In this document: in pieces, positions 1 through 9,193 of the stretch
Numbering within the stretch: the stretch's first letter is position 1
Layout of the letters: every line of letters starts with the position of its first letter
DNA from: Lonicera japonica
Lineage: Eukaryota; Streptophyta; Magnoliopsida; Dipsacales; Caprifoliaceae
Direction: 5' to 3'
DNA length: 64,000 nucleotides
Assembly (NCBI GenBank): GCA_021464415.1
Contig: CM038465.1
Span: forward strand, 18,693,839 to 18,757,838
Made by a program: the position numbers and the translations under genes
The notes under the pieces: generated by a model
Database searches by the model: none
The model's input: only the letters and a program-made list of their open reading frames with translations
Told to the model about the DNA's origin: nothing

Positions 1-1
1 T

Positions 2-325
2 GGTCTGAACAACTTCTCTTCTGAGTCTAAATTTGTGACCCCGCATGTTTCTTTATCGGTAGAGAGGATGTGGCGTGCTCGACTGACTCGTCAGTTCAAC
101 TATGCCCGTTTTGGTATTACCCGACCCCTCCGGGCTGATATTATCCGCTCTTGCTGGCAATCTCTGGAAGGAGAACTGATCCACGACCCCTTTCAAATGG
201 AGTGGTTCCGGTTCATGGATACGGAGGCTACTGATGATAACATTGTTTTTGCATATCAGATTTTGGACGAAGCTCGGATCGACTTGGCTACTGAGGACCC
301 AGTGTGGCCAACCCCTAGGGATTAG
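2..325 (+). CDS. Antisense additional ORF of the Tat element (3' part only)
   Basis: A plus-strand frame is open from the left window edge to the stop at 323-325, giving at least 107 residues. It is rich in W, R and acidic residues and has no stop in a region where the sense strand has no comparable frame. It lies between the end of pol and the expected 3' LTR, opposite to gag-pol, which is where many Tat-lineage elements carry an extra antisense gene. GTG at 35-37 and ATG at 68-70 are in frame, but the frame continues further left, so the true start is probably outside the window. I recognise no catalytic motif. Function is unknown; some Tat antisense ORFs encode plant-mobile-domain proteins, which I cannot confirm here. 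T-rich and AATAAT sequence follows the stop. Confidence 0.55.
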   Translation, partial: GLNNFSSESKFVTPHVSLSVERMWRARLTRQFNYARFGITRPLRADIIRSCWQSLEGELIHDPFQMEWFRFMDTEATDDNIVFAYQILDEARIDLATEDPVWPTPRD

Positions 326-455
326 TTTCTTTTGTATTGTTATGTCTCCTTTGTAACCTTTGGTGTTCTGAACCACCTTTTAATAATAATATATAAGGGA
401 TTGCTTGTGGGAAATAAATTTATTTACAAAGTTTAAACCGGGCCTGAAGTCACCT

Positions 456-534
456 CTCAGGTTGCCTACGTTCCCCTTTTTGATTTTTACAAAGAACAAA
501 AAGTTTTGAGTTGGGGCTCAGGTTTACGTAGTTC
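456..534 (-). repeat. Pair of related 18-bp direct repeats after pol
   Basis: Positions 456-473 and 517-534 read, on the minus strand, GAACGTAGGCAACCTGAG and GAACTACGTAAACCTGAG. The two are related direct repeats about 60 bp apart in the non-coding stretch between the pol stop and the antisense ORF. Similar 'GAACTACG...ACCTGA' plus 'TACGTAGGCA' pairs recur at this position in plant Tat elements. The role is not known. The rest of 326-550 is T-rich and non-coding. Confidence 0.5.
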
Positions 535-550
535 TTATTACATGCCACAC

Positions 551-763
551 CTATTGGTGATACTTCTTCAGTCGATCCATGTTGACTGGTGAATGTAGTA
601 ACTGCCCATCCAAATCAGTGAGTATAGTGGCACCTCCTGTATCGATTTTTTTGACGATGTACGGCCCTGTCCACTTCTGTCCGAACTTACCCCTCAGATC
701 TCTGGCTGGTTCTCGAATTTCTTTTAATACGACATCGTTCTCATTGATACCCCGAGTCTTCAC
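551..763 (-). CDS. C-terminal tail of pol (integrase end), out of frame with the main ORF
   Basis: About 70 residues that continue the integrase C-terminal region: a basic, loop-rich segment with a G-K-x-x-x-x-W-x-G-P-Y core typical of the chromatin/DNA-binding tail of Ty3 integrases, ending at the pol stop. It is in a different frame from the 760-4440 ORF and overlaps it by a few bases. The main ORF loses family-like sequence near 800-806, where one base appears to be missing, so this is the displaced end of one ancestral polyprotein and not an independent gene. Confidence 0.75.
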   Translation of the reverse strand: MKTRGINENDVVLKEIREPARDLRGKFGQKWTGPYIVKKIDTGGATILTDLDGQLLHSPVNMDRLKKYHQ

Positions 764-3700
764 CTTCTGGTTAAATGCTCGAGCGATTCTCTTCTGATAC
801 CCTGATGGTGGTACGCGGCTTTCAATCTCTTTTCATCTAGTAGGGCTAGCTCGTTATAACGTGCTTGGACCCACTCTAGTTCATTGACCTGATTTTCTAG
901 CATTACCCTGAGGGAGGGGACTTCTAACTCAACAGGGAGGACTGCTTCCATCCCGTATGTAAGAGAGAACGGGGTTGCCCCGGTGGAGACCCTCTCGGTG
1001 GTGCGGTATCCCCACAATGCATAAGGTAATTTCTCTGGCCAGTCTCGACAGGTGTCGGTCATCTTGCTTAGGATATTCTTCAAATTTTTGTTGGCGGCTT
1101 CAACTGCCCCATTGGTTTGTGGCCTGTATGGCGAAGACCTGTGTCTGGTAATACCGTATTCTTCCATGACGGTATTAGCTTCTCCTTCGAAGTGGGTGCC
1201 GTTATCTGAGATGATCTCGTGTGGGACCCCATACCGGCAAACAATATTCCTTTTGATGAATCGGGCTACTTTTTTGGCATCTAGGGTCTGGTAAGACTCG
1301 GCTTCTACCCATTTGGTGAAGTAGTCGATGGCCACTAGTATGAATTCATGGCCGTTGCTGGCTTTGGGCGAGATCTTCCCAATGATGTCGATTCCCCAGG
1401 TTGCGAAAGGCCAGGGAGCAGTCATGGTGTACAACTCTTTTGGAGGAAGCTTCTGGGATTTAGCATAAATTTGGCACTTGTGACAACGGCGTATGTGGTT
1501 AGCGCAGTCGGTTTGCAGGGTAGACCAGAAATAACCTTGTCTGATGATTTTGCGGGCAAGTGTATGTTCGCTCATATGAGGTCCGCAATCGCCCCCATGT
1601 ATTTGATCCATCATTCTGGCTGATTCTTCTTCGGTGAGGCATTGAAGATGAGTCCCGTCGTAGTTCCTTTTATACAATCTTCCGGCACAAAGTATGAACC
1701 CCGATGCTAATCTTCTGAGTGTGACCCGTGTTTTCTTGTCTGTTTTCTCAGGATATTGATGGTTCTTCAGCAGGTTCCAGATATCGTAAAACCAAGTGGT
1801 CGAATCCTCTTCCCCTTCATTTTCTACCACCAAGGCTGTGCAGTGTGCTGGTTCTGACTTCTTTTGCACCGTAAGAGTTATTTCTTTCATTCCTTCTGGG
1901 ATATCGATCATAGATGCCAGGGTTGCCAGTGCGTCAGCAAAACTGTTCTGAGACCTGGGGAGATAGTAAAATTCCGTATGCTTGAACTTTCCCGCGATAT
2001 CCTCCAGTCGGGCGAGGTAGGGGACTAATTTCTCATCTCTGATCTTCCATTCTTTCAGAACCTGGTGGACCACTAGTGCTGAATCTCCATATACCTGTAT
2101 CCTCTTTATACCCCTTTGAAGAGCGATCTCTAACCCGAGTATGCAGGCTTCATATTCAGCCATGTTGTTGGTGCAGAAGAAGTCCAGACGATATGATACC
2201 GGGGAGTGAGTTTGGTCTGGAGAGACTAACAGGATACCTATCCCGTTTCCATTCCGATTGGCGGCCCCGTCAAAGTACAACTTCCAGTCTTCATCGATCT
2301 CAACATTCATGATGGTTTCGTCTGGGAACTCAGCTTCTTCTAGCACATCTCCCAATATTGGATTGTGGGCCAGGTAATCAGCTATGATCTTGCCTTTGAC
2401 TGCCTTCTGGGTCATGTAGGTGATGTCGAATTCGGAGAGTAGAAATAGCCATTTTGCCATTCGGTTCGAGAGAGCCGGTTTCTCGAAGAGGTATTTCAAC
2501 GGATCGATCCGTGATGCCAGGATGACTGAGAAAACTAGCATGTAGTGCCGTAGTTTCTGTGTTACCCAGACGAGGGCGGTGCATGATTTCTCCAATGGTG
2601 TGTAGTTCACCTCAAATGGGGATAGTTTCTTGCTGAGGAAGTAGATGGCCTGCTCTTTCCGGGTATCAGTCAGGTGTTGGGCTAGCATTGCTCCCGCGGC
2701 TGAATCAGTGACGATTAGGTATAAGATTAATGGTAGTCCGGTTTGTGGTGGGGCTAATATTGGGGGGTTGGAGAGATATTCTTTGATTCTATCAAAAGCT
2801 TCCTGGCACTGATCGTCCCATTCTCCCGGTGAAGATTTCCTCAGGAGTTTGAAGATGGGCTCGCAAGTCTGAGTGAGCTGAGAGATGAATCTTCTGATGT
2901 ACTGCAGATTACCCAAAAATCCCCGGACTTCTTTCTCGGTACGAGGTTTAGGCATTTCTTGGATAGCTTGAACCTTGGCAGGGTCTACCTCGATTCCTCT
3001 CTTACTGACAACATAACCTAGGAGTTTTCCCTTGGTCACTCCGAACACACATTTCTGCGGATTGAGTCTCATCTGGTACTGGCGGAGCCGGTCAAAGAAG
3101 GTTCGCAGGGCTGGTATGTGACCTTCCCTCTCCTTTGATTTGATTATCATGTCGTCCACATACACCTCTACTTCTTTGTGGATCATATCGTGGAAAATAG
3201 CGGTGGCTGCTCTCTGATACGTTGCCCCGGCGTTCTTCAGCCCAAATGGCATAACAGTGTAGCAGTATGTTCCCCATGGTGTGATGAATGCTGTTTTCTC
3301 CTGGTGATCCGGGTGCATCTTGATATGGTTATACCCGGCAAAACCATCCACAAATGATTTCAGGGCGTGGTTGGCAGTGTTGTCTATTATCAAATCGATG
3401 TTGGGCAATGGGAAATCGTCTTTCAGACAAGCCTTGTTAAGATCCCGGTAATCCACACACATGCGGACCTTCCCATTTGCCTTTGGAACGGGCACAATGT
3501 TGGCTAACCATGAAGGGTAATCGATCACCCGCAAAAACCCTACACTCAGTTGTTTCATCACTTCTTCCTTTACTTTCAGGGACCATTCTAGCGTAAGTTT
3601 CCTTAACTTTTGCTTGACAGGTCTGAACTCTGGCTTGGTATGTATCTCGTGCATGACTATCTGACTGTTCAATCCTGGCATATCCGCATACGACCAGGCG

Positions 3701-4440
3701 AAGACATCCACGTACTCTTTCAGAGTTTGTGTGAATTCCTCTTTTTCTGTTTCACTCAGACTTGTCCCAATGCAGACCTCCTTTCTTTCCTCTTCTGTCC
3801 CGAGGTTAATTTCGAGAGTGTCTCCTTCCTCGCTCTGTATACGCCGTTCCTCCCGTTCAGGGTGCTCGTTCAGTCTTTCTAACTCCTTATAAGCTATTAC
3901 AGAATTACAAATAACAGGATAACGCAAAACAGAATCTTCTTCATTGATAATAGTGTTTACAGGTACAAGTTTAAAAAGTAAATCTAGGAGTGGCTCTTTC
4001 CTAGCCTTACTCTCACTCTCACCTCTCACCCTTACAATTTCACTATTTTCCCCTTCTCTTTGGTAGTCTGGATCAGCGTATATCAGGTGTACAGGGTCAT
4101 CCCTTGGCTCGTCATCCCCTAGAGCCATGATGTCGAAGAGATCTCCGATCATTTCTTCCTCCTCATCCTTCTTGTCTTCATTTCCTTCTTTCAACCCGAT
4201 TGTCAATTTGGTGGAGAAACTGTGTTCGATGCTTTCCTTGACATATAGGTCCTCCTCATAGAAGATTTCCCATCCCGGTAGGTTCACTTCGTCGCTGTTT
4301 CTCCAAGGTTCCTGAAAACCGCAAAAGGGGAAGTCTTCTCCTTCTTTGACAAAAAACCCATTCAAGGAGCTGAAACTCGGATACTGATGCCCCCGCCCCC
4401 CTTTTTGCTGATCGTCTTCTTCAGTGTGTTGGTACCCCAA
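760..4440 (-). CDS. pol: Ty3 pol polyprotein: RT, RNase H, archaeal-type RNase H, integrase
   Basis: 1226 residues. After an acidic linker (1-260) comes reverse transcriptase (about 270-470) with catalytic D365 and the YVDDM box at 427-431. A Ty3 RNase H follows (about 570-690) with VTD near 578, but its late D/H motif is replaced by R-I-D-P, so it looks degenerate. A second RNase H (about 718-845) has the full D723, E762, D786, D836 set and probably supplies the activity. Integrase has an HHCC zinc region (about 947-989) and D1018, D1079, E1114. No aspartic protease precedes RT. The frame is displaced near residue 1215 and the natural C-terminus lies in another frame (551-763). Its role is to copy the element RNA into DNA and insert it in host chromatin; with the lesions it is unlikely to act autonomously. 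Confidence 0.93.
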   Translation of the reverse strand: MGYQHTEEDDQQKGGRGHQYPSFSSLNGFFVKEGEDFPFCGFQEPWRNSDEVNLPGWEIFYEEDLYVKESIEHSFSTKLTIGLKEGNEDKKDEEEEMIGDLFDIMALGDDEPRDDPVHLIYADPDYQREGENSEIVRVRGESESKARKEPLLDLLFKLVPVNTIINEEDSVLRYPVICNSVIAYKELERLNEHPEREERRIQSEEGDTLEINLGTEEERKEVCIGTSLSETEKEEFTQTLKEYVDVFAWSYADMPGLNSQIVMHEIHTKPEFRPVKQKLRKLTLEWSLKVKEEVMKQLSVGFLRVIDYPSWLANIVPVPKANGKVRMCVDYRDLNKACLKDDFPLPNIDLIIDNTANHALKSFVDGFAGYNHIKMHPDHQEKTAFITPWGTYCYTVMPFGLKNAGATYQRAATAIFHDMIHKEVEVYVDDMIIKSKEREGHIPALRTFFDRLRQYQMRLNPQKCVFGVTKGKLLGYVVSKRGIEVDPAKVQAIQEMPKPRTEKEVRGFLGNLQYIRRFISQLTQTCEPIFKLLRKSSPGEWDDQCQEAFDRIKEYLSNPPILAPPQTGLPLILYLIVTDSAAGAMLAQHLTDTRKEQAIYFLSKKLSPFEVNYTPLEKSCTALVWVTQKLRHYMLVFSVILASRIDPLKYLFEKPALSNRMAKWLFLLSEFDITYMTQKAVKGKIIADYLAHNPILGDVLEEAEFPDETIMNVEIDEDWKLYFDGAANRNGNGIGILLVSPDQTHSPVSYRLDFFCTNNMAEYEACILGLEIALQRGIKRIQVYGDSALVVHQVLKEWKIRDEKLVPYLARLEDIAGKFKHTEFYYLPRSQNSFADALATLASMIDIPEGMKEITLTVQKKSEPAHCTALVVENEGEEDSTTWFYDIWNLLKNHQYPEKTDKKTRVTLRRLASGFILCAGRLYKRNYDGTHLQCLTEEESARMMDQIHGGDCGPHMSEHTLARKIIRQGYFWSTLQTDCANHIRRCHKCQIYAKSQKLPPKELYTMTAPWPFATWGIDIIGKISPKASNGHEFILVAIDYFTKWVEAESYQTLDAKKVARFIKRNIVCRYGVPHEIISDNGTHFEGEANTVMEEYGITRHRSSPYRPQTNGAVEAANKNLKNILSKMTDTCRDWPEKLPYALWGYRTTERVSTGATPFSLTYGMEAVLPVELEVPSLRVMLENQVNELEWVQARYNELALLDEKRLKAAYHHQGIRRESLEHLTRR

Positions 4441-5025
4441 GCCTTCCCTTTCCTACCTCGCTACTGGTTCCAAAGCTTAAAGTACTCCTGGTTGTCCCAT
4501 TCCCAGACCGGCTCCAGGCAAGTATTTCATCATTCTCAGCATATTTGTAATCTTGGTGCTGAGACCGGGGATATTGTCAGGGGGAAGATACTCGATTATC
4601 TGGGTGCTGAGAGTTTGTACTTGAGGCTCGTAAGAAAAGCCTCCCAACTGTAAGTGACCCGATCATGTTTGGCAGTTGTTCGGGTGTGGAGTCCGGTGAT
4701 ATCACGGCCTCGTCCAGAAGTTTGATGAAAGCGGTCCTGTGGGGTTTGGAGGCAACCAAAAGGCCCCAAATGGTGATGTGTGCCTGGGTCTTCTTCAATT
4801 GCTCAAGCACTCTATCTTCTCCTATTTTCTTAGGTGGCGGTGTTTTCTCGGCCTCCGTCGGTGGTGGTTGGTATACCCTCCCTGAACGGGTGATCTGTTG
4901 GATCTAGAGGGATGCGGGGTCTGATTCCTCTGAAGTTTCTGACGATTCCGGCTCTGTCGACCAACTGAAAGTCCCGGGGGAGGTTTCTGTCATACAGATT
5001 GTCTCCCTGGGGGGGTTTGGGATTT
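4441..5025 (-). other. gag-pol junction with the protease domain missing
   Basis: This 585-bp stretch should hold the retroviral-type aspartic protease. Reading all minus frames, I find the usual pre-protease linker (about 4580-4870, including a run L-E-Q-L-K-K-T-Q-A and a W-G-L-L-V-A-S box) and then, in another frame, a post-protease segment with a G-patch-like Y-L-P-G-x-G-L-G-x-G motif near 4480-4530. No D-T-G or D-S-G active site and no L-G-R-x-W box is present, and there is no room for the roughly 120-150 residue protease. Stops and frame changes occur throughout. An internal deletion between linker and G-patch is the simplest reading. Confidence 0.65.
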
Positions 5026-6561
5026 TCATGATTGTTTCTTCTTATCCTGGGTCCATCCTATCCCAGATTTTCCGGGATTAGTCTTGATTGTGAGTGGCTG
5101 TGAGATCCCTTGATTTGCCTTTCCTAAACCTTGCCCGGGTAGGAAGTTCATTTTGGCCATCCATTGGTCAATTATGGGATTGAGGCCTGGGGCAACTTGA
5201 GCCTTTGCTGGCAGTACAACGGGTGCCCTGTAAGCTGGGTCATCTCGAATGAGCCCCACGGGATCGAAGCCTTCTTCATCAGTGGTCAAGGCATTAATCC
5301 CTGCATGTGGAGCATGGTTAGGAAGTGGATTGTTAGTAACATTGGGCCCGCCGGGTGCGGGGATGGTTCCGGCTTTAATGAGGTCTTGAATACGATGATG
5401 AAGGGCCAAACAACGCTCCGTGTCATGTCCTGCAGCTTGATGATACGCACAATTCTCATTCATTCTCCAGGTGTTTGGAATAGGGTTTGGTGGAGGGCGC
5501 GGGTTGAGTGGAGTGATTAGTCCGGCCTTTCGGAGCAGCTCCAGACTTTTTACCAGGGTAGTGGGAAAGGTGCAGAAGTTTCTCCTTTTCTTGTCCTCGG
5601 TGTTCGAAGGGCCTCCTTGTGCGGGCCAACTCATCGGAGGTGGCTGTTGTGGTTGTTGGAAGGGGTTCTGTTGATAGGGGTATGAGCTTATTTGATTCAC
5701 GGCTGTAGTGGCTGTCTTTCTCCCGGTGTATGCGGCTTTCTTGGTATCGGTTTCAACTTTCTTGGCCAATTCTTCCTCTACTTGTGACCCCATACTCAAC
5801 AGGGCCCTGAAGTGTGGGAATACATGCTTTCCCATGCAACTCAGTACGGCCGGGGTGAAGTTCTTCTGAATGATTTCCAACTGTTCTTCTTCAGCGGGTC
5901 GTTTGGACATTTGGGAGGCCATCTCCCTCCAGCGGGTGACAAAGTCGCTGAAGCTTTCTCTCTCGCCCTGTTTGGCCATTTCCAGATGTTTACGGGTAAT
6001 TTCCAAATCCTCATTGGACCCGTATTTGGTCATAAATTCCTTGACGATATCTCCCCAAGTCTGCGTGTGATGCCTTTCCAGACCAAAAAACCATCTCAGG
6101 GCGGCCCCCGTGAGAGTCATGTGAAAGGCCTGTGCTAATTCTGGCTCTCCACAACCGGACACTTGCATGGATCTGATGTAGGACTGTAGATGGGTTTTAG
6201 GGGGTGTGGTTCCAGTGAACTTGGTGATGGAAGGGAGTTTGAATCCCTGGGGTAATCTCGCTTCTGGGTAGAGGGAGAAGGCATTCATATCTGTGATTTC
6301 GTCTGCTCCTTTTATCAGGGACACCCCCTTCTGCAGGACCCTCATCTGCTCTTTTAGCTTCTTCATTTCCTCACTCTCTCTTGACACCTCGTCGGGCTGT
6401 TCCCGTGCTATTACCGATTCTGCATATACTGCCCGAAGTCGGTTGATGTCTGGGTACTCATTAGGGAGGGCTGCTGGGGCCGGTGGTGGAATGGGTCTTG
6501 CGGGAACTTGTGGCCACGGTTGGTACTGGGGGTCAAAGCCGGGTTGTACTTGGGGTTGCGG
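5026..6561 (-). CDS. gag: gag, main part (capsid, zinc-knuckle-like motif, G-patch)
   Basis: The frame is open from just after an in-frame TGA (6562-6564) to the stop at 5026; the first start-like codon is GTG at 6385-6387, giving 453 residues. It contains a retrotransposon gag/capsid region (W-F-F-G-L and F-x-x-K-Y-G blocks about 95-220 residues in), a Q/P-rich stretch, a knuckle C-x2-H-x4-H-x4-C (histidine in place of the second cysteine, usual for Tat elements), and a C-terminal G-patch-like P-G-Q-G-L-G-K. The protein would form the particle around the RNA. It is in the same frame as the 6562-6948 ORF, so both are pieces of one gag of about 640 codons. Confidence 0.85.
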   Translation of the reverse strand, partial: PQPQVQPGFDPQYQPWPQVPARPIPPPAPAALPNEYPDINRLRAVYAESVIAREQPDEVSRESEEMKKLKEQMRVLQKGVSLIKGADEITDMNAFSLYPEARLPQGFKLPSITKFTGTTPPKTHLQSYIRSMQVSGCGEPELAQAFHMTLTGAALRWFFGLERHHTQTWGDIVKEFMTKYGSNEDLEITRKHLEMAKQGERESFSDFVTRWREMASQMSKRPAEEEQLEIIQKNFTPAVLSCMGKHVFPHFRALLSMGSQVEEELAKKVETDTKKAAYTGRKTATTAVNQISSYPYQQNPFQQPQQPPPMSWPAQGGPSNTEDKKRRNFCTFPTTLVKSLELLRKAGLITPLNPRPPPNPIPNTWRMNENCAYHQAAGHDTERCLALHHRIQDLIKAGTIPAPGGPNVTNNPLPNHAPHAGINALTTDEEGFDPVGLIRDDPAYRAPVVLPAKAQVAPGLNPIIDQWMAKMNFLPGQGLGKANQGISQPLTIKTNPGKSGIGWTQDKKKQS

Positions 6562-6948
6562 TCAAACTATGGGTGGCTCTTGCTGTTGGTAAGTGGGGCC
6601 TGAATCCGGGGCCCATTGGTTCTGATTGTTGGGGTCGGTTTGAACTGGACCCGCTACGATAGGGCCCGTTTCGGGTGGATTGGTTCCTTGAACTGGGGGG
6701 AGTACTTGTGAAGACTGTCCTTGGTTCGGATCTCGATTCGGTGGTAGTCGATCAAACCCCGGTGGTGCAGTTCGCTCGGCTGACAATTCTTCTATTCGGA
6801 TCCAGGTACCCTGTTGCTCGTTCGTGAGGTTTGCCAGATCCCTGCTGACGGTCATGAGTAAACGGTGCATTTCGGCTAGGGTTGGCTGAGTTGATGATGC
6901 CTCGGCTAGGCTCTGATCTGTCTCTCGATTCTCGCGTTCATCGGCCAT
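6562..6948 (-). CDS. gag: gag N-terminal part, cut by an in-frame TGA
   Basis: 128 residues beginning at ATG 6948, the first codon of gag after a 730-bp leader. The start is acidic and helix-forming, followed by a P/Q/N-rich tail. It ends at TGA 6562-6564; the same frame then reads on into the capsid region with no other stop. This is therefore a single premature stop, possibly a C-to-T change of an arginine CGA, and not a separate gene. Stop-codon suppression cannot be excluded from sequence alone. Confidence 0.75.
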   Translation of the reverse strand: MADERENRETDQSLAEASSTQPTLAEMHRLLMTVSRDLANLTNEQQGTWIRIEELSAERTAPPGFDRLPPNRDPNQGQSSQVLPPVQGTNPPETGPIVAGPVQTDPNNQNQWAPDSGPTYQQQEPPIV

Positions 6949-7677
6949 TTCCGGTGTGCTTGGTCTTACTAGTCTTCCGGTGTGATCACGGCCGTCCCAA
7001 CCTTCCAGTCTGTTGTTGCCTCACGACTGTAGACGAAACCACGTGGCGAAGATGAAGGAAGACTGTGATGTGACTCGATTTTTGCCAAAAGAACCACTAA
7101 AAATTGCCGAGAAGAGCCTCGGTTTTTAGAAGGGTGTCCAAAAGTAAGCCGTAAGGTGGTACATCCCCTACGGCTGTTTGACAAGTGTTTTAACTCGACT
7201 CGATCTTATATGCAGCGCAGGTGTACGAACGGTTAAGGCTTCAAGCTCCCTCCTATTTGGCAAGACCTTGCGATATACCCCAGGGGCGGGTACGTGCAAG
7301 CGCCTTTTGATATACTTCCCGGGTACGTGAGTGTTCTCGTCACTCGATATACCTTGGGGGTGTACTTGGCCAAGGAGAGTGGAAGTAAATGCTTTCGGTT
7401 TATGTTGGCCCAAGCAAGCCAACTCCCTACTCGCTTATAATACTTCCGAGGATTTGGGGTAATTTCACACTCGTAGAACCAATGCATGATTTGTGACAGT
7501 GCGTGCGAAAAAGGTTGGGTTTACAAATATCATTATCTTGATTACGTATTTTTGAAAAACTCCCATTTTTAGAAAAAAAGTTTCTTCTCAATCAATTAAC
7601 ATAAGTATGGAAAGCAGTAAAGACAAGTATTCAACAGATAAACAAAAGTCCACACATAAGAGTCTAGTTTTCTAGTG
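6949..7677 (-). other. Untranslated leader of the Tat element
   Basis: About 730 bp between the primer-binding site and the gag start. Short open frames on the minus strand (for example 7168-7487) share no protein-like pattern and overlap each other. A leader of this length is normal for Tat elements. I see no separate gene. Confidence 0.6.
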
Positions 7678-7695
7678 TCCCCAGCAGAGTCGCCA
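7678..7695 (-). promoter_or_regulatory. tRNA primer-binding site of the Tat element
   Basis: The minus strand reads TGGCGACTCTGCTGGGGA one base inside the end of the LTR (LTR end ...TTCTCACA, then G, then TGG). Its complement ends in CCA, as a tRNA 3' end does. I do not assign the tRNA. It fixes the inner LTR border at 7697. Confidence 0.75.
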
Positions 7696-8877
7696 CTGTG
7701 AGAATCCGCAAATGCGACCCCCCGGGTCTCGTCCCCGTTTCTGTTTGGGCGTCTGAAACGTCGGAACGGATTCCGTCGTTCCATTTGCAAGGAGAGTTTC
7801 TCTCTTGATTTATATCAAGTGTCCCTATGTTCTATTTCTAGATGCAAAAGGATTTGTTCAAAGTCCCCAGTACGTTTTACGAGAAAACGGACAAAATAGT
7901 CGTGTAAGAGAAAAGGCTACAGATAAGCCTTTCTTTACACGTTTGTCTACGAAACCAGGATTCTATAGGGTTCGGAAACTATATTACGGTTTGGGAAGGT
8001 GTTAAGAACCCATTCCGCCCTTTCGGTCTCTAGTGGTCTTATATGTTTATTTTATGTTAAAAAACTTGGATGCTTTTACCGATAGCCTACTACTTTCTAA
8101 GTGAAAACCCTAACTCTTGGAAAAAACGGGAAAAGGATAGAAAACTTTGTGTTCCAAGATCCGACATTTCATTTTGAGAAATATAAATACAAATGACAAA
8201 AGTGGTTTTCTTTAGAAATGGAGTTTCCCGTATTATTTCTCGGATAATGACGGTTTTCTCGGGTTTTGACTATTTTCGTAAAAAGTCCGGATCTATGTAA
8301 TGGAACTAATTCAATATGGAATTGGAACTCTTGAGGGGAGTTGTACCGAACGTATCGCAATCTATGAAACAGATGGGGTATGTCGGGTTTTTAATTCCTA
8401 AGTAAGTTTTACCGGTCCGGGTTTTGAAAATAGGATTTTATCCGGATGGTAATGTACTTACTCTTCTGGTTTTACAAATAATTTTATCAGGGTCTTTTGT
8501 TTTGAAAACGATAGACTATTTGTAACTTGGCAATAAGTTTATTCAAATAAAACGTGGACAAAATAACAGAAATAAAACAAGTACACAGATATTTAATGTT
8601 AGATACTAGAAGAGACTTTCTTTACCTTCCTGACGAGAATAATAATAATAAGAAAGAAAATATAATCCGGCGGAGAGATTTCCGGCGATAATAATCTTTT
8701 CTTTCTTCAGATATTTCCGAGAATTCGATTCCAGAGATGGGACACGTCGAGTGTCGGGAATAAATCCGATAATTCTTCAGAGATAAGATGATAATATAGA
8801 ATGCTTGATAAAATCAGACTAAAGCTCAGAATTTCTAGATTCAAGTTGCTGCCCCTGAACCCTTGGGGGTGTTGGCC

Positions 8878-8886
8878 TATTTATAC
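8878..8886 (-). promoter_or_regulatory. Probable TATA box of the LTR promoter
   Basis: The minus strand reads TATAAATAG about 415 bp from the LTR start, followed by a short GC-richer stretch. The CG palindrome array begins 15 bp upstream (minus sense), so the U3/R border should lie near 8840-8850. Confidence 0.55.
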
Positions 8887-8900
8887 TGCTCGGAGAAGAT

Positions 8901-9193
8901 TGTCGCGCGACATTCCCCAAAAAAATACAAGTGTCGCACGACATATCTGACTGTTGCGCGACATTCCTAAATCACTGTACCTGTTTGTCGCGCGACATAC
9001 GGGTATGTCGCGCGACAAGCGGCTGAAGTGATAGGTACTGACACTGTGATGTGTCAGAGAGTTGTTGGTCGGGTGCAGAGAGGGATTGTCGCGCGATATA
9101 GTGGGATTGTCGCGCGACAAGCCAGTGATTGTCGCGCGACAATGTGATATGTCGTGCGACAATCCTTCATAAAAATAGGTTTGTCGCGCAACA
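8901..9193. repeat. Ten-copy array of a 12-bp CG palindrome in the LTR
   Basis: TGTCGCGCGACA or a one-base variant occurs at 8901, 8932, 8952, 8986, 9006, 9087, 9108, 9130, 9150 and 9182. Six are exact (8901, 8986, 9006, 9108, 9130 and one-base variants elsewhere checked individually: 8932, 8952, 9087, 9150, 9182 differ by one base). Spacers are unrelated in sequence and mostly 8-25 bp, so only the palindrome is conserved. The array lies immediately upstream of the TATA box in the direction of element transcription. Confidence 0.9.

Noticed and set aside
7168..7487. Two overlapping minus-strand frames before gag
   Set aside because: They lie in the retrotransposon leader, overlap in different frames and have no family pattern.
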